64,000 nt of DNA from Desulfonatronum thiosulfatophilum (GCF_900104215.1 NZ_FMXO01000009.1:62001-126000); one strand, 5' to 3'. Positions 28,173 to 39,013 are shown, counted from the first letter of the stretch. The notes: generated by a model not told the origin, from the sequence alone. Translations and numbers: made by a program.

Positions 28173-29258
28173 TCAACCGAACTGGGAGACGAAACGGGTA
28201 TCGTTCTCAAAGAACATTCGCAGGTCGCCGATCCCGTATTTGAGCATGGCTACGCGTTCAACACCGAGACCGAAGGCAAACCCGGTATAGACTTCAGGAT
28301 CATATCCCACGGCGGCGAACACCGCCGGGTCGATCATTCCGCACCCGAGAATCTCGAGCCAACCGGTCTGCTTGCAGACCCGGCAGGCCTGTCCGGCACA
28401 AATACCGCGTCCGCCGCAAAGCATGCAGGAAACATCCACCTCGGCACTGGGTTCGGTAAAGGGAAAAAAGCTGGGCCGAAACCGGACAATAGCTTCCTGG
28501 CCGAAAATCTGATGCACAAAGGCGGTCAGAGTTCCACGCAGATCTGCCATGCTCACGTCCTTATCCACCACAAAGCCCTCGATCTGGTGGAACATCGGAG
28601 TGTGAGTCAGGTCGGAATCGCGGCGGTATACCTTTCCCGGAGCGATGGCCGCCAGAGGCGGGCTCATCCGCTCCATGGTCCGCACCTGCAACGGGGAAGT
28701 GTGCGTTCGCAGAAGGGTCTGATCACCAATGTAAAACGTGTCCTGCATGTCCCGCGCCGGGTGATCGGGCGGAAGATTCAAGGCCTCGAAATTGTAGAAA
28801 TCCGTTTCCAGTTCCGGGCCTTCAACGATGTCGAAACCGAGGGAAACAAAGGCTTGGCAGATTTCTTCGGTGACCAGGGTCACCGGATGCAGGCTGCCCA
28901 ACCAGTGAGCTCTTCCCGGCAGGGAAGGGTCAAACCGCGCCAGAAGCTCCCGTTCCTTGTTCCGCTCTAGATCCTGCAAGCGGGCATCCAGACGTTCCTG
29001 GAGCATGGCTTTGACCTGGTTGGCTTTCTGGCCAAGTAGCGGGCGTTGTTCCGGCGGAGTCTTGGCCAGACTGGACATCAGTCCGGCCAAGAGCCCTTTG
29101 CGGCCAAGATAGGCTACGCGAATATTTTCGACGTCTGGAGCGGAATGGGCTGTGGCCAATCCCTGCTCCAGAGCCTGAACCAGGGATTCCAATTGTTCGG
29201 CAAGGCCGGTTCCGTTGGAGGATTGCCCCTGGGAATGCTCCATGCTCGATGCGGTCAT
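28173..29258 (-). CDS. pheS: Phenylalanyl-tRNA synthetase alpha subunit
   Basis: 361 residues; catalytic class II subunit of PheRS. Motif 2 is [21 protein letters not shown] (core [14 protein letters not shown]), motif 3 is [15 protein letters not shown], and there is a zinc-type cysteine cluster [10 protein letters not shown] / CRVCKQTGW. The ATG at 29258 lies two bases after the rplT stop, and a second in-frame ATG follows five codons later. Translation is probably coupled to rplT. Confidence 0.97.
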   Translation of the reverse strand: MTASSMEHSQGQSSNGTGLAEQLESLVQALEQGLATAHSAPDVENIRVAYLGRKGLLAGLMSSLAKTPPEQRPLLGQKANQVKAMLQERLDARLQDLERNKERELLARFDPSLPGRAHWLGSLHPVTLVTEEICQAFVSLGFDIVEGPELETDFYNFEALNLPPDHPARDMQDTFYIGDQTLLRTHTSPLQVRTMERMSPPLAAIAPGKVYRRDSDLTHTPMFHQIEGFVVDKDVSMADLRGTLTAFVHQIFGQEAIVRFRPSFFPFTEPSAEVDVSCMLCGGRGICAGQACRVCKQTGWLEILGCGMIDPAVFAAVGYDPEVYTGFAFGLGVERVAMLKYGIGDLRMFFENDTRFVSQFG

Positions 29259-29260
29259 GA

Positions 29261-29614
29261 TCAGGCCAGTTTGGCTTTGGCAATCCCGGCCAACTGACCG
29301 AAATGTTCTTTTTCCCGTACAGCCAAATCAGCAAGTACCTTGCGGTTCAGCTCGATGCCAGCCAGGGTCAAACCATGCATGAACTTACTGTAGGATAGAC
29401 CGTGAAGCCGTGCCCCAGCATTAATGCGCATGATCCACAGCGAGCGGAACTCGCGCTTGCGGACCTTTCGATCCCGGTAAGCGTACGCCAGAGCGCGTTC
29501 AACGGTCACCCGCGCGGTACGGTACAGTCTGCTCCGGGCGCCCCGATAGCCTTTGGCCATGTCCAAATATTTTTTGTGCCGACGGTGAGCCGCCAAGCCG
29601 CGTTTTACACGCAT
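29261..29614 (-). CDS. rplT: 50S ribosomal protein L20
   Basis: 117 residues, matching L20: [15 protein letters not shown] at the start, [17 protein letters not shown] in the middle. GAGGAGG precedes the start. L20 nucleates 23S rRNA assembly and in many bacteria represses its own operon by binding the leader. A 220-base gap separates it from rpmI, longer than usual. Confidence 0.98.
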   Translation of the reverse strand: MRVKRGLAAHRRHKKYLDMAKGYRGARSRLYRTARVTVERALAYAYRDRKVRKREFRSLWIMRINAGARLHGLSYSKFMHGLTLAGIELNRKVLADLAVREKEHFGQLAGIAKAKLA

Positions 29615-29837
29615 GGTTTCAACCTCCTCATTAATAGCTCATTCTTATAGATAAATCTTGATGGGGGAGACAAATCGTTTCGCACAAGGGATTTCCTTGG
29701 TCGAATACGGCGTCGGAAGGTGCTTCCGGAAATTCAACTTGGATTCACGTTTACGAAACCGTTCAACGGAAAGTCGAAGCACGATCCCCCGATCGACAAC
29801 ACCCACTCCGTTATCCAGGATAGGTATGATGATGATT

Positions 29838-30038
29838 CTATTTGGCGAAGGGAATCATCCGTCGAACGGCTTTTTCGTTGGATTTGTCCAGAATGGTGTC
29901 CTGACCCAGCTGGCGCTTCACTTTCGGGCTTTTCTTGGTCAGGATGTGGCGCATACCAGCGCGGCGACGCTTGATCTTGCCGGTACCCGTCAGCTTGAAC
30001 CGCTTGGCTGCACCTTTACGTGTTTTGAGCTTTGTCAT
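29838..30038 (-). CDS. rpmI: 50S ribosomal protein L35
   Basis: 66 residues, [20 protein letters not shown]... typical of L35, with CAGGAG before the ATG. It sits between infC and rplT as in most bacteria. Confidence 0.98.
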   Translation of the reverse strand: MTKLKTRKGAAKRFKLTGTGKIKRRRAGMRHILTKKSPKVKRQLGQDTILDKSNEKAVRRMIPFAK

Positions 30039-30195
30039 GTAATATTCTCCTGAGTCGTACTAGTTAAAAACAAACTTACTCTGTTGCGCTCACCAATTCC
30101 CGTTCGCGGAAACCGGAAAATGACGGCGAACAGTTTCGCGCGCAGAGCGGTCAGCACGGATAAGATACTGCTTCAAGACATGCCGGACGCGGAGC

Positions 30196-30726
30196 TTATG
30201 CCTGCTTCTTTTTCTCCACGGAAGCCAAAACCATGTTCATGGTACGTCCCTCCATGGATGGATGCTGATCAATCTTGACTTCATCCCCCAAGATTTCCAG
30301 AACACGTTTCAGTACCTTTTCCCCTCTGTCCCGGTGCATCATCTCACGGCCACGAAAGGCCACGGTGACTTTGCATTTATCGCCGGCTTCGAGAAAACGT
30401 CGAATGTGCTTGAGCTTGGTTTCAAAGTCATGATCATCAGTCTTGGGGCGGAACTTGATTTCCTTGAGCTGGATCAAGGTTTGCTTCTTTCGGCCTTCCT
30501 GTTGCTTTTTCTGCAACTCATACTTGTACTTGCCGAAATCCATGACCCTGCAGACAGGTGGAGAGGCATCGGGAGAAACTTCCACCAAGTCCACGCCTTG
30601 ACTTTCCGCATACTGAAGAGCCTCGGCCAGAGGCAAAATTCCCACCTGCTTGCCGTCTTCGCCAATGACTCGTACTTCTTGAGCCCTGATCTGCTTGTTG
30701 CAGCGGGTACGTTTAACCGAGGTAAT
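30196..30726 (-). CDS. infC: Translation initiation factor IF-3, ATT start codon
   Basis: 176 residues. I place the start at the ATT at 30726: GGAGG lies eight bases upstream and the sequence after it ([15 protein letters not shown]) matches the normal IF-3 N-terminus. A rare ATT start is the established basis of infC autoregulation in E. coli. The frame extends upstream to a GTG at 30759 with no ribosome-binding site. The N-domain, the helical linker and the C-domain ([25 protein letters not shown] core) are intact. The start and its ribosome-binding site lie inside the last codons of thrS (14-base overlap). Confidence 0.93.
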   Translation of the reverse strand: MTSVKRTRCNKQIRAQEVRVIGEDGKQVGILPLAEALQYAESQGVDLVEVSPDASPPVCRVMDFGKYKYELQKKQQEGRKKQTLIQLKEIKFRPKTDDHDFETKLKHIRRFLEAGDKCKVTVAFRGREMMHRDRGEKVLKRVLEILGDEVKIDQHPSMEGRTMNMVLASVEKKKQA

Positions 30727-32650
30727 AAGGCATTCCTCCGCGTTTGAAAGGTTCGACACATTCGTGTCGGAGCATGCCGATCACGTCGTCCAAGGATTTT
30801 TCACCAAGATTCTCTCCAGTGCGGGTCCGGACGTTCAAAGCCTGGGACTGGGCTTCGCGTTCGCCGATCACGAACATGAAGGGGATTTTCTGCAATTGCG
30901 CTTCACGAACCTTGTACCCGAGCTTTTCATTGCGCAGGTCTGTCTCCACACGATATCCCGCATCCAGCAATTGCTGGCAAGACGTCATCGCCCACTCGTT
31001 CTGGGCGTCGGTGACCGTGAGAATCCGCGCCTGGACCGGTGCGATCCAGACCGGGAAGGCTCCTGCATAATGCTCGACGAGGATGCCGAGAAATCTCTCC
31101 AGGGCGCCAAGGATGACCCGGTGCAGCATCACCGGACGATGCCGGTTGCCGTCCTGACCGGTATAGAAAAGGTCGAACCGTTCCGGCAAGGTAAAATCGC
31201 ATTGGATGGTGGAACATTGCCAGCGGCGATCTAGAGCATCCTTCAGCTTGATGTCAATCTTCGGCCCATAAAATGCGCCGTCACCGGGATTGATGGTAAA
31301 TTCCTGCCCCAGAGTCTGCAGGGCATTCGTCAAGGCGGTAGTGGCCCGTTCCCAGTCTTCGTCCAGCCCGATGGATTTTTCAGGGCGGGTGCTTAAGGCA
31401 ACCTCGTACTCGAAACCGAAAAGATGCATCACATCCCGAACAAATTGCAAAATGGCGATGATTTCATCCTGGAGCTGATCGGGGCGGCAGAGGATATGGG
31501 CATCATCCTGAGTAAACTGACGTACACGCAACAAGCCATGAAGCACGCCGGACTTTTCATGGCGCTGCACCGTACCCAGTTCGAAATACCTCACCGGAAG
31601 ATCACGGTAGCTGCGGATCTGTGATTTGTAGATGAGCATGTGCGAAAGGCAGTTCATGGGCTTGATGCCGTAGGCCTGCTCGTCAATTTCCGTGAAGTAC
31701 ATGTTTTCACGATAATTGTCGTAGTGGCCGGAACGTTCCCACAATTCACGGCGCAGCATTTGCGGCCCCTGCACCAGCTGGTAGCCGCGGCGCAGGTGCT
31801 CCCTTCGCTCGAAATGTTCCAGGAGAAAGCGAAGCATGGCGCCCTTGGGATGAAACAACGGCATGCCCGGTCCGGCTTCGTCGGAAAAGCTGAAAAGATC
31901 AAGCTGAACGCCCAGTTTGCGATGGTCGCGTTTCTTGGCTTCCTCCAGACGATGCAGATATTTCTTCAGATCCTTGTCCGAGGCGAATGCCGTCCCGTAG
32001 ATGCGCTGGAGCATGGGCTTGGATTCGTCGCCCCGCCAGTAGGCCCCGGCAACCGAGGTCAGTTTCACGGCCTTCACGAACCCGGTGGAGGGCACATGAG
32101 GACCGCGGCACAGGTCGGTGAATCCGCCGTGTTCGTAGAGGCAGACGGTTCCATCCTCCAGAGCGTCAAGGATTTCCAACTTGTAGGTCTCGCCCATGGC
32201 CTCAAAGAGATTCCGGGCATCCTGCTTAGATATGGTGCGGCGGGAAAACGGTTGGTCCTGGGCGATGATTTTGACCATTTCTGATTCAATGGCCTCCAGG
32301 TCCTGCGGAGTGAACGGACGTTCAAAATCGAAGTCGTAATAGAAGCCGTTTTCAATATCCGGCCCAATGGCCACTTTTGCGGAAGGAAAGAGCCGCTGAA
32401 CGGATTCGGCCATGATATGCGCGGCACTGTGCCGAATAATGGACAGACCTTCGGGGCTGTTCATGTCCACGACCTCAAAACGGGCACACGGACTGGGACC
32501 GACAGGCGAATGAACGTCAAAAACGCCGGATTCGCAACGGCATCCAACGGCTGACTTCAACCGTTTGTTGCTTAACGTCCGGGACAGGATCAGGCCGCAG
32601 CTTTCTCCCTCCTCGATCTCCACCCTCTGCTCCCCAAACTCAATCTGCAC
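30713..32650 (-). CDS. thrS: Threonyl-tRNA synthetase
   Basis: 645 residues from the GTG at 32650, which has AAGGAG six bases upstream; the frame opens slightly earlier with TTG. It has an N-terminal TGS-like domain (partly diverged), the editing domain with [11 protein letters not shown], a class II catalytic core with zinc ligands Cys in KPMNCLSH, His in TQDDAHIL and His in MLHRVIL, and the anticodon-binding domain. It charges tRNA-Thr and heads the operon with infC. Confidence 0.96.
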   Translation of the reverse strand: MQIEFGEQRVEIEEGESCGLILSRTLSNKRLKSAVGCRCESGVFDVHSPVGPSPCARFEVVDMNSPEGLSIIRHSAAHIMAESVQRLFPSAKVAIGPDIENGFYYDFDFERPFTPQDLEAIESEMVKIIAQDQPFSRRTISKQDARNLFEAMGETYKLEILDALEDGTVCLYEHGGFTDLCRGPHVPSTGFVKAVKLTSVAGAYWRGDESKPMLQRIYGTAFASDKDLKKYLHRLEEAKKRDHRKLGVQLDLFSFSDEAGPGMPLFHPKGAMLRFLLEHFERREHLRRGYQLVQGPQMLRRELWERSGHYDNYRENMYFTEIDEQAYGIKPMNCLSHMLIYKSQIRSYRDLPVRYFELGTVQRHEKSGVLHGLLRVRQFTQDDAHILCRPDQLQDEIIAILQFVRDVMHLFGFEYEVALSTRPEKSIGLDEDWERATTALTNALQTLGQEFTINPGDGAFYGPKIDIKLKDALDRRWQCSTIQCDFTLPERFDLFYTGQDGNRHRPVMLHRVILGALERFLGILVEHYAGAFPVWIAPVQARILTVTDAQNEWAMTSCQQLLDAGYRVETDLRNEKLGYKVREAQLQKIPFMFVIGEREAQSQALNVRTRTGENLGEKSLDDVIGMLRHECVEPFKRGGMPYYLG

Positions 32651-32740
32651 TCTCTGCTCCTTGCCTGAAAACAAGCGCCCGAAACTGGAAAACTTTCTTC
32701 ACGCGATGATAATCAGACATGATGGTAAGGCTTTCAAACA

Positions 32741-32768
32741 AAGCAGGGAGGCCTGGGCCTCCCTGCTT
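32741..32768 (-). terminator. Terminator-like hairpin after tRNA-Val
   Basis: AAGCAGGGAGGCC and its reverse complement GGCCTCCCTGCTT flank two bases, giving a 13-bp stem. On the minus strand it is followed by a T-rich run (TTTGTTTG) after the tRNA gene. It also separates the tRNA from thrS downstream. Confidence 0.7.
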
Positions 32769-32778
32769 GGATGCTTTG

Positions 32779-32853
32779 TGGTAGGCACGAGGAGATTTGA
32801 ACTCCTGACCCCTTGCGTGTCAAGCAAGTGCTCTCCCCCTGAGCTACGCGCCT
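32779..32853 (-). tRNA. tRNA-Val(GAC)
   Basis: On the minus strand the gene reads AGGCGCG (acceptor), D-arm GCTC...GAGC, anticodon stem CTTGC/GCAAG with loop TTGACAC, variable GGGTC, T-arm AGGAG/TTCAAAT/CTCCT, acceptor CGTGCCT, discriminator A and encoded CCA. The acceptor pairs with one G-T. The anticodon GAC reads GUC/GUU valine codons. A strong hairpin follows, and a candidate promoter lies about 45 bases upstream. Confidence 0.95.
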
Positions 32854-32873
32854 GCGATGCTTTCGGCAAAGGG

Positions 32874-32904
32874 AACATTTGCCTTCACTTGCAGGAAAAG
32901 TCAA
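32874..32904 (-). promoter_or_regulatory. Candidate promoter of tRNA-Val
   Basis: On the minus strand TTGACT (32904-32899) is followed 17 bases later by the weak -10 CAAATG. It lies upstream of the tRNA at a plausible distance. Only the -35 is a good match. Confidence 0.3.
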
Positions 32905-33195
32905 TACCTTTTCTGCAACAAAGTTGTTTTTGTAACTACTCGGCTGCGGACGGGATTGTCTCGATGATTCGGCCCTCGCAACTCATTCCCCGTCACGCTT
33001 TCAGGGAAAAGGAAACTCATGAAACTCCGTAATTGGCTCAATGGCAATCCTTTTTCCTCTGCGCGGATTGATTGTCCGGGAATGTTCAATTATGGATCAC
33101 GGAGCACAGAACATGATATAGCCGGGGCATTGACTTGTCCTTGCCCCTTTGGCGGCGAACGCCATCACGGATCCAATCTCTCTGGAGTATATGAT

Positions 33196-34089
33196 ATGCG
33201 CAACCTTGAGAAAGACCAGCAACATTTCACTAAAAAAATGGCTTCATTACGAAAAAAAGGCACGTTTCCAGGTGCTTTGCTTGACCTTTTGGAAAAGGTT
33301 TCAGCCAAGCAGTTCCAGGTGCTGGCAGACAGCAAACACGCCGAAGATTCGGCCTCGTCCTTGCCCGAACTGGCTTCTCCGGAGCGACATAGTCAAGGCG
33401 CAAGCCTCTTGCCACGGGCATCGTTTCCCTTTCCGCTGGAATCTGCCAGTGAATTAATGAAGTCCATTCTTGAAGACGTTCAGGCCGTGGGCTCCGATCT
33501 TGGAGAGGGAGCCGTCCGTGTCAAGGACGCTCTGGATTCCGAAGAACTGGAGTTTGCTCGTATTTTCCAGGCCTACCTGGACGAAGAGCAGGACTTCTTT
33601 AACATTTGGGCCGAGAAGACGCCAAAGTCTCCAAAACTACTTCTCTTTCTCACCCAAACCACCCTTGCCCCTTTCCTGCAGATCGTTGCCCGACAAATTC
33701 AAGATGCTCGTCCCCTGACCGGCGTCTGGAACCACGGACATTGCCCTGTATGCGGCAGCCTGCCCTATATTTCCACCCTGGAAACCCGGGAAGGCATGCG
33801 CATGATGCATTGTTGCTTCTGCCAGACCCATTATCGTGTGGCAAGGTTGGGCTGCATCTATTGCGGTGAGCGGGATCCCAAAAAACTTCATTATTTTGAA
33901 ACGGAAGAAGAGCCCGGATTCCGGGTCGATCTCTGCGACCAATGCAAGATGTACATTAAAACCATGGACTTTCGAACATTGGATCGCATTTCGGTCCCAG
34001 TCCTGGACGACCTTGAGTCCTTGGCCATGGACGTCCTGGCCCAGGCCAAAGGCCATGTCCGGCCCACTGTTTCGGCCTACGGTTTCTGA
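33196..34089 (+). CDS. fdhE: Formate dehydrogenase accessory protein FdhE
   Basis: 297 residues from the ATG at 33196 (GGAG upstream); the frame opens from 33019 but that part is not FdhE-like. FdhE proteins bind iron through CxxC motifs and assist insertion of the Fe-S/selenocysteine-molybdenum active site into formate dehydrogenase. Visible motifs: CPVCGSLP, CCFCQTHY, CIYCGERD and CDQCKMY, four pairs in about 95 residues, in the C-terminal two thirds. The next gene on the same strand is mobA, and both are needed for molybdo-enzymes. No formate dehydrogenase subunit is in this window. Confidence 0.9.
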   Translation: MRNLEKDQQHFTKKMASLRKKGTFPGALLDLLEKVSAKQFQVLADSKHAEDSASSLPELASPERHSQGASLLPRASFPFPLESASELMKSILEDVQAVGSDLGEGAVRVKDALDSEELEFARIFQAYLDEEQDFFNIWAEKTPKSPKLLLFLTQTTLAPFLQIVARQIQDARPLTGVWNHGHCPVCGSLPYISTLETREGMRMMHCCFCQTHYRVARLGCIYCGERDPKKLHYFETEEEPGFRVDLCDQCKMYIKTMDFRTLDRISVPVLDDLESLAMDVLAQAKGHVRPTVSAYGF

Positions 34090-34286
34090 TCTGCCGGGAT
34101 GAGACGGATCACCGATTGACGGCACCCTGTCAATCGCAGACCCACAGACGAATGTTGCCGATCAGCAGCCAAATGCCCGGAGTGACCTCCGTTCAAAATT
34201 GTAACATTATCGGGAACATGTACGACAACCAAGGATCAAATCCTATAATACACAGGCACGTTCGGCGTGTCCGGTAAGGTGAATTC

Positions 34287-34925
34287 ATGAGCCAGCCTGG
34301 CATGCCGGCCGGAATTGTTCTGGCCGGGGGCAAAAGCACCCGACTGGGGCATGACAAGGCCCAGATCGTTTTTTCCGGATCAAATCTGCTCTCCAGGACA
34401 GTGGACCTCCTGAAACGACATTGCTCCGCCGTCCACATCGCGGGCAGGACATCCGCCGAGCATGGACTGAATGTACCGAGTTTTCCTGATAGCGTGGCGG
34501 GCTATGGCCCTGCGGGCGGAATAGCGACCATGTTGCGACTGCTGCAACAGCCCTGCCTTGTGCTTTCCTGCGACCTCCCGCTCATGAACGATCTTATGTT
34601 GCGCCGGCTGACCAATGGTTGGCGGGAAAAGCCGGACACCGCGCTGATGACCACGTTCCAGCAGGAAGATACCGGGTACATTGAAGCGCTGGTCGCCATT
34701 TACGAACCGCAGGCCCTGCCCCTGCTGGAACAGGCTTTTGTCGACGGCCTGTTTCAACTCAATCGCATCCTGCCGGAACACCTTCGACACCACTTGCCCT
34801 ACCCTCGATCCGAGGCCACTCCTTTTTTCAACGTCAATCACCCCGCGGACCTTTCCATGCTGCGTCAAATGGAATCCGTCGCCAACCGAACATGGACCGG
34901 CCCAGATCCAATCACGACTTCATGA
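34287..34925 (+). CDS. mobA: Molybdenum cofactor guanylyltransferase MobA
   Basis: 212 residues. It attaches GMP to molybdopterin to make the bis-MGD cofactor used by formate dehydrogenases and related enzymes. Nucleotidyltransferase signature LAGGKSTRLGHDKA is at the start, the metal-binding Asp is in SCDLPLMND, and INVNHPAD-like FNVNHPADL is near the end. AAGGTGA precedes the ATG at 34287. It lies 200 bases after fdhE; the gap includes a weak hairpin. Confidence 0.92.
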   Translation: MSQPGMPAGIVLAGGKSTRLGHDKAQIVFSGSNLLSRTVDLLKRHCSAVHIAGRTSAEHGLNVPSFPDSVAGYGPAGGIATMLRLLQQPCLVLSCDLPLMNDLMLRRLTNGWREKPDTALMTTFQQEDTGYIEALVAIYEPQALPLLEQAFVDGLFQLNRILPEHLRHHLPYPRSEATPFFNVNHPADLSMLRQMESVANRTWTGPDPITTS

Positions 34926-35032
34926 TCATACGGCTGTATTGCCCTCATTTCGTTCTTGCGAGTTGTCCTGTTCATGCGCTAAGGAATCATCAATCCCGTA
35001 TCCCGCACCTCATTCCAACACTGTGGTGAATT

Positions 35033-35896
35033 ATGAATGAATTACGCGTATTGCTAATCCATCCGGATCCCCAGTTGCGTCACGAGCTGCGCAATCTGTT
35101 GCGTGAAGTTGACGGGATTCAGGTACTGGGCGAGGCTGTCTCCGCCTTCGAGGCCGTCGAGCTGATCGACGGCGTCGGATACCATGCTTTATTTTTGGGC
35201 GTGGACTTGCCGGAAGGAGTCAACGGCTTCGAACTTGCCCAGATCCTCAGCCAACGTAAGCATCGGCCGGCCATGATTTTTCTGGCCGCCGATGAAGCCC
35301 ATGCCTTTAAAGCCTTTGAACTGGGGGCCACGGACTACCTGCTCTGGCCGTGCTCCCAGGAGCGGATGAAACGAACTCTGACAAGGCTGCGCCAATTTCC
35401 CGCCGAAACCCATATTGCCGAACCCGGCGGCGTACCCGGCAGCGTGCGGACGACTGAAGGAGATGAAGAGACGGTTCAGCTTGCCCTGGGTGAGGAGGAA
35501 GAGGACAACTTCCTCAAGGCGTTACGCAATGCCTGGGATTACAACCAAAGCCGGCCGGTCGAAATCGAAAAGCTGCCCATCAGCCTGGAGGGGCGGGTGA
35601 TCCTGATTCCCTACAGCCATATTGTCTTTGTGGAAGCCTACGAAGACTACAGTTTCGTCCATACCAACCAGGATAAATACCTCACCTCTTTCCGCCTGAA
35701 ATATCTTGAGGACCGATTGCGGATGCATCGTTTTTTTCGGGTCCATCGCAAGTTCCTGGTCAATTTGGAACTGGTCACGGAAATCGCCTCCCTGCCAGGC
35801 AGCAATTTCATGCTCAGAACCACCGGCAAAAAACGCATCGAATTGCCGGTCAGCCGCAGGCGGATCGCTGATCTGAAACAAATTCTCGGACTTTAA
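35033..35896 (+). CDS. LytTR family DNA-binding regulator with degenerate receiver domain
   Basis: 287 residues. Residues 1-120 have a receiver fold, but the key residues are lost: the acidic pair is His10-Pro11, the phospho-acceptor position is Gly55 (ALFLGVDLP where FLD is expected), and the Lys of the KP motif is Trp (DYLLWP). Residues about 195-287 are a LytTR DNA-binding domain (ILIPYSHIVFVEAYEDYSFV and RFFRVHRKFLVNL). It is therefore unlikely to be switched by phosphorylation. No kinase is adjacent; mobA lies upstream and acs downstream on the same strand. Confidence 0.88.
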   Translation: MNELRVLLIHPDPQLRHELRNLLREVDGIQVLGEAVSAFEAVELIDGVGYHALFLGVDLPEGVNGFELAQILSQRKHRPAMIFLAADEAHAFKAFELGATDYLLWPCSQERMKRTLTRLRQFPAETHIAEPGGVPGSVRTTEGDEETVQLALGEEEEDNFLKALRNAWDYNQSRPVEIEKLPISLEGRVILIPYSHIVFVEAYEDYSFVHTNQDKYLTSFRLKYLEDRLRMHRFFRVHRKFLVNLELVTEIASLPGSNFMLRTTGKKRIELPVSRRRIADLKQILGL

Positions 35897-36079
35897 CCCG
35901 CGCGGGCTGTTGCCGTTTACCCTTCCCCCCCTCCCTTTCGCCGAGATTCAATGCAACCCTTGGCGGGATAGCGTTCAACATCGTGGCCAGACCGTGAACA
36001 GCGGTTGGTGCTTATTGTCAGTGTGCTTACTGAAAACAAAACCCAGACGTTTTTCGCTCACCGCCAAGGAGGAGACATC

Positions 36080-37996
36080 ATGTCACAAGACGGCGCCCTA
36101 GAAACATTGCTTCATGAAGATAGAGTCTTTCGGCCGTTGCCGCAGATGGTCATCGAAGCCAACGCCAACCCCCAGACCCTGGATAATGCCCGGAGACAGG
36201 CCGCGGAAGATCCGCTCGCCTACTGGGAAGAAGCAGCCAAAGAACTGGAATGGTTCAAAAAATGGGATAAAGTACTCGATGAGAGCGATGCGCCGTTCTA
36301 CAAGTGGTTTACCGGCGCCAAGTGCAACATCGTGCATAACGCCCTGGATCGGCACATCAAGACGGGAAACAAGAACAAGCTGGCCATCATCTGGGAAGGT
36401 GAGGCGGGCGACTCCCGGAAAATGACCTATTTTGAACTTTACAGGGCCGTCAACAAGTTTGCCAATGCCTTGCGGTCTCTCGGCGTTCAGAAAGGCGACC
36501 GGGTCATGCTGTACATGCCTCCCTTGCCGGAAACGGTCATCGCCATGCTGGCCACGGCCAAGGTCGGCGCCATCCACACCATGGTCTTCGCCGGGTTTTC
36601 CGCCAAGGCCATGCGGGACAGGATCTCGGACGCTCAGCCCAAGGTCATCATCACAGCGGACGGCTTTTATCGCAATGGGCGTGCCGTACACCTGAAATCC
36701 CTTGTCGATGAATCTTTGATGGGCCCGGATTGCGACAGCGTTGAAACCGTGGTTGTCGTGCACCGGGCCAATGTACAGGTGGAAATGCAGGAAGCACGGG
36801 ATCTGTGGTATGAAGAGTTGGTTCGGGCTGAAAGCTCCGAGTCGCCAACTGAATCCATGGACTCCGAGGACATGCTCTTCCTGCTCTACAGTTCCGGAAC
36901 CACCGGAAAGCCCAAGGGCATCGTCCATACCCACGGCGGATATCAGGTGGGCATCAACCGAACCCTGAACTGGGTCTTTGACATCAAGCCTACGGACATC
37001 TTCTGGTGCACGGCGGATGCCGGATGGATCACCGGCCACAGTTACGTGGTTTACGGCCCCCTGATTGCTGGCACCACCACTGTCATCTTTGAGGGACACC
37101 CACTGTATCCACAGGCGGACAGAGTCTGGGATTTGATAGCCAAATACGGTGTTACGGTCCTGTACACCGCGCCCACCCTTGTCCGGATGCTGATGCGGTT
37201 CGGCACCCAGTATCCCAAGAAACACGATCTTTCCTCCCTGCGCATCCTTGGATCAGTGGGCGAGCCCATCAATCCCGAAGCATGGGTCTGGATGTACAAG
37301 AACATCGGCCGCTCCGAATGTCCGTTGGTGGACACGTGGTGGCAGACCGAAACCGGCTCGATCATGATCAGTCCGCTTCCGGTAAGCGTTCTCAAGCCCG
37401 GCTCCTGCACCAAGCCGCTGCCGGCCATCGAGGCGGACGTGGTGGATGAAAAGGGCAATCCCGTTCCTCCGGGCAAGGGCGGCCTGCTGATCATCCGCAA
37501 GCCCTGGCCTTCCATGGTTCGCACCCTGTTCAAGGATCCTGAGCGGTACAAGAAGACCTACTGGGAAAAGATCCCCGGGGTCTACCTGGCCGGCGACATG
37601 GCCCGCAAGGACGAGGACGGCTATATCTGGATTCAGGGCCGGTCCGATGATGTGATGAACATCGCTGGACACCGCTTGGGGTCCGCCGAGTTGGAAAGCG
37701 CCTTGGTCGCCCACAAGGCCGTGGCCGAAGCGGCTGCCATCGGCATTCCGGACAAGATCAAGGGCGAGGTGGCCAAGGCCTTCGTCACTCTCAGGGAAGG
37801 TTTCGACGCCTCCGACGACATGGTCAAGGAACTCAAGATCCACATCCGCAATGAACTGGGCCCCGTGGCCATCGTCAAGACAATAGAGTTCCGGGACAAG
37901 TTGCCCAAAACCCGCAGCGGCAAGATCATGCGCCGGGTTCTGAAGGCCGAGGAACTTGGTCAGGATGTTGGCGACATCTCCACATTGGAAGATTGA
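36080..37996 (+). CDS. acs: Acetyl-CoA synthetase (AMP-forming)
   Basis: 638 residues from the ATG at 36080 with AAGGAGGA upstream. The ANL-superfamily enzyme activates acetate with ATP to acetyl-AMP and then acetyl-CoA. Signature [17 protein letters not shown] is near 270, [10 protein letters not shown] near 415, the [17 protein letters not shown] hinge near 505, and the C-terminal [10 protein letters not shown] carries the Lys that is acetylated for regulation in this family. It is followed by a strong bidirectional terminator. Confidence 0.96.
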   Translation: MSQDGALETLLHEDRVFRPLPQMVIEANANPQTLDNARRQAAEDPLAYWEEAAKELEWFKKWDKVLDESDAPFYKWFTGAKCNIVHNALDRHIKTGNKNKLAIIWEGEAGDSRKMTYFELYRAVNKFANALRSLGVQKGDRVMLYMPPLPETVIAMLATAKVGAIHTMVFAGFSAKAMRDRISDAQPKVIITADGFYRNGRAVHLKSLVDESLMGPDCDSVETVVVVHRANVQVEMQEARDLWYEELVRAESSESPTESMDSEDMLFLLYSSGTTGKPKGIVHTHGGYQVGINRTLNWVFDIKPTDIFWCTADAGWITGHSYVVYGPLIAGTTTVIFEGHPLYPQADRVWDLIAKYGVTVLYTAPTLVRMLMRFGTQYPKKHDLSSLRILGSVGEPINPEAWVWMYKNIGRSECPLVDTWWQTETGSIMISPLPVSVLKPGSCTKPLPAIEADVVDEKGNPVPPGKGGLLIIRKPWPSMVRTLFKDPERYKKTYWEKIPGVYLAGDMARKDEDGYIWIQGRSDDVMNIAGHRLGSAELESALVAHKAVAEAAAIGIPDKIKGEVAKAFVTLREGFDASDDMVKELKIHIRNELGPVAIVKTIEFRDKLPKTRSGKIMRRVLKAEELGQDVGDISTLED

Positions 37997-38020
37997 TTCT
38001 ACGGATAAAGTGACCTGATT

Positions 38021-38055
38021 AAAGGCCGGCGCAAATCCTTGCGCCGGCCTTTTTT
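38021..38055. terminator. Bidirectional terminator between acs and the convergent radical SAM gene
   Basis: AAAGGCCGGCGCAA and TTGCGCCGGCCTTT form a 14-bp stem with a four-base loop (ATCC). Six T follow on the plus strand and AAA precedes, so it can serve both acs and the minus-strand gene ending at 38054. Confidence 0.92.
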
Positions 38056-39013
38056 ACTGCTCGCGGAGAAGCGCTTCCAGGAGCCTTGCAGCAAAACGCT
38101 GGTGACGCTGATCCAGGCGGTGTATTCCCGCTTTTTGCGCCGCCTCCAGCGCAGCGGCAAATTCCTGGGAACTGATGGAGCGTTGCAGTTCCGGAAACTG
38201 ATCGACGAAGCCGCAGGGCCGGTACTGATCCATGAGGTTCACGTAAGTATTCGGAGAGAGTTCCCGGGCCAGAAATTCCATCCACTGCCGTGTTCCGGCC
38301 AGATCCTCGGGCATGATCAGGTGGCGCACCAGCACCCCCCGCATGGCGATGCCCTGCTCGTCCAGTTCCAAATCCCCCACCTGACGATGCATCTCCTTCA
38401 GGGCTGTTCTGGCATGTTCCGGATAGTCTTCAGTCCGGCAATAAGCACGGCTGGCATCGGATGAGAAAAACTTGGCATCGGGCATGTAAATGTCCACGAC
38501 GCCGTCAAGCCATTGCAAGGTCTCCAGGTTGTCATAGGCGCTGGTGTTGTAGACCAGAGGCAGATGCAGTCCCTGTTCCACGGCTGCAAGCAGTGCCTCC
38601 AGAATCTGGGGCACGACATGGGAAGGGGTGACGAAATTGATGTTGTGAACCCCCTGGCCCTGCAAGTCCAGCATGATCGCGGCAAGCTGCTCCGCGTCGA
38701 CTTCCTGAGCCCCCGCACTCTGGTGACTGATGTCGTAGTTCTGGCAGAAGACGCAGGCCAGGTTGCACCGGGCAAAAAAAATCGTCCCCGAACCCCCATG
38801 CCCGACCAGAGGTTCTTCCTCTCCAAAGTGCGGACTGTAGCTGGCCACCTTGGCCAGACGTCCGGTTTCGCAAAAGCCGGTCTCATTGTTCAGGCGATCC
38901 ACCCGACATAGCCGTGGACAAACGGTGCAGTCTCTCAGAGCTTCCAGGGCTTTTGCGGCCCTGATGCGAAGTTCGCCCGTTGCATGGAGTCGCAAATATC
39001 CAGGTTTGGTCAT
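38054..39013 (-). CDS. Radical SAM protein, PflX type (COG1313)
   Basis: 319 residues. The radical SAM motif is CNLACVFCQNY (C-x3-C-x2-C, residues ~83-93). An N-terminal cysteine group CTVCPRLC ... TGFCETG is typical of the PflX-like branch. These resemble pyruvate formate-lyase activating enzymes, but the partner is not known for this branch. GGGAGG precedes the ATG. No glycyl-radical enzyme is in this window. Confidence 0.88.
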   Translation of the reverse strand: MTKPGYLRLHATGELRIRAAKALEALRDCTVCPRLCRVDRLNNETGFCETGRLAKVASYSPHFGEEEPLVGHGGSGTIFFARCNLACVFCQNYDISHQSAGAQEVDAEQLAAIMLDLQGQGVHNINFVTPSHVVPQILEALLAAVEQGLHLPLVYNTSAYDNLETLQWLDGVVDIYMPDAKFFSSDASRAYCRTEDYPEHARTALKEMHRQVGDLELDEQGIAMRGVLVRHLIMPEDLAGTRQWMEFLARELSPNTYVNLMDQYRPCGFVDQFPELQRSISSQEFAAALEAAQKAGIHRLDQRHQRFAARLLEALLREQ

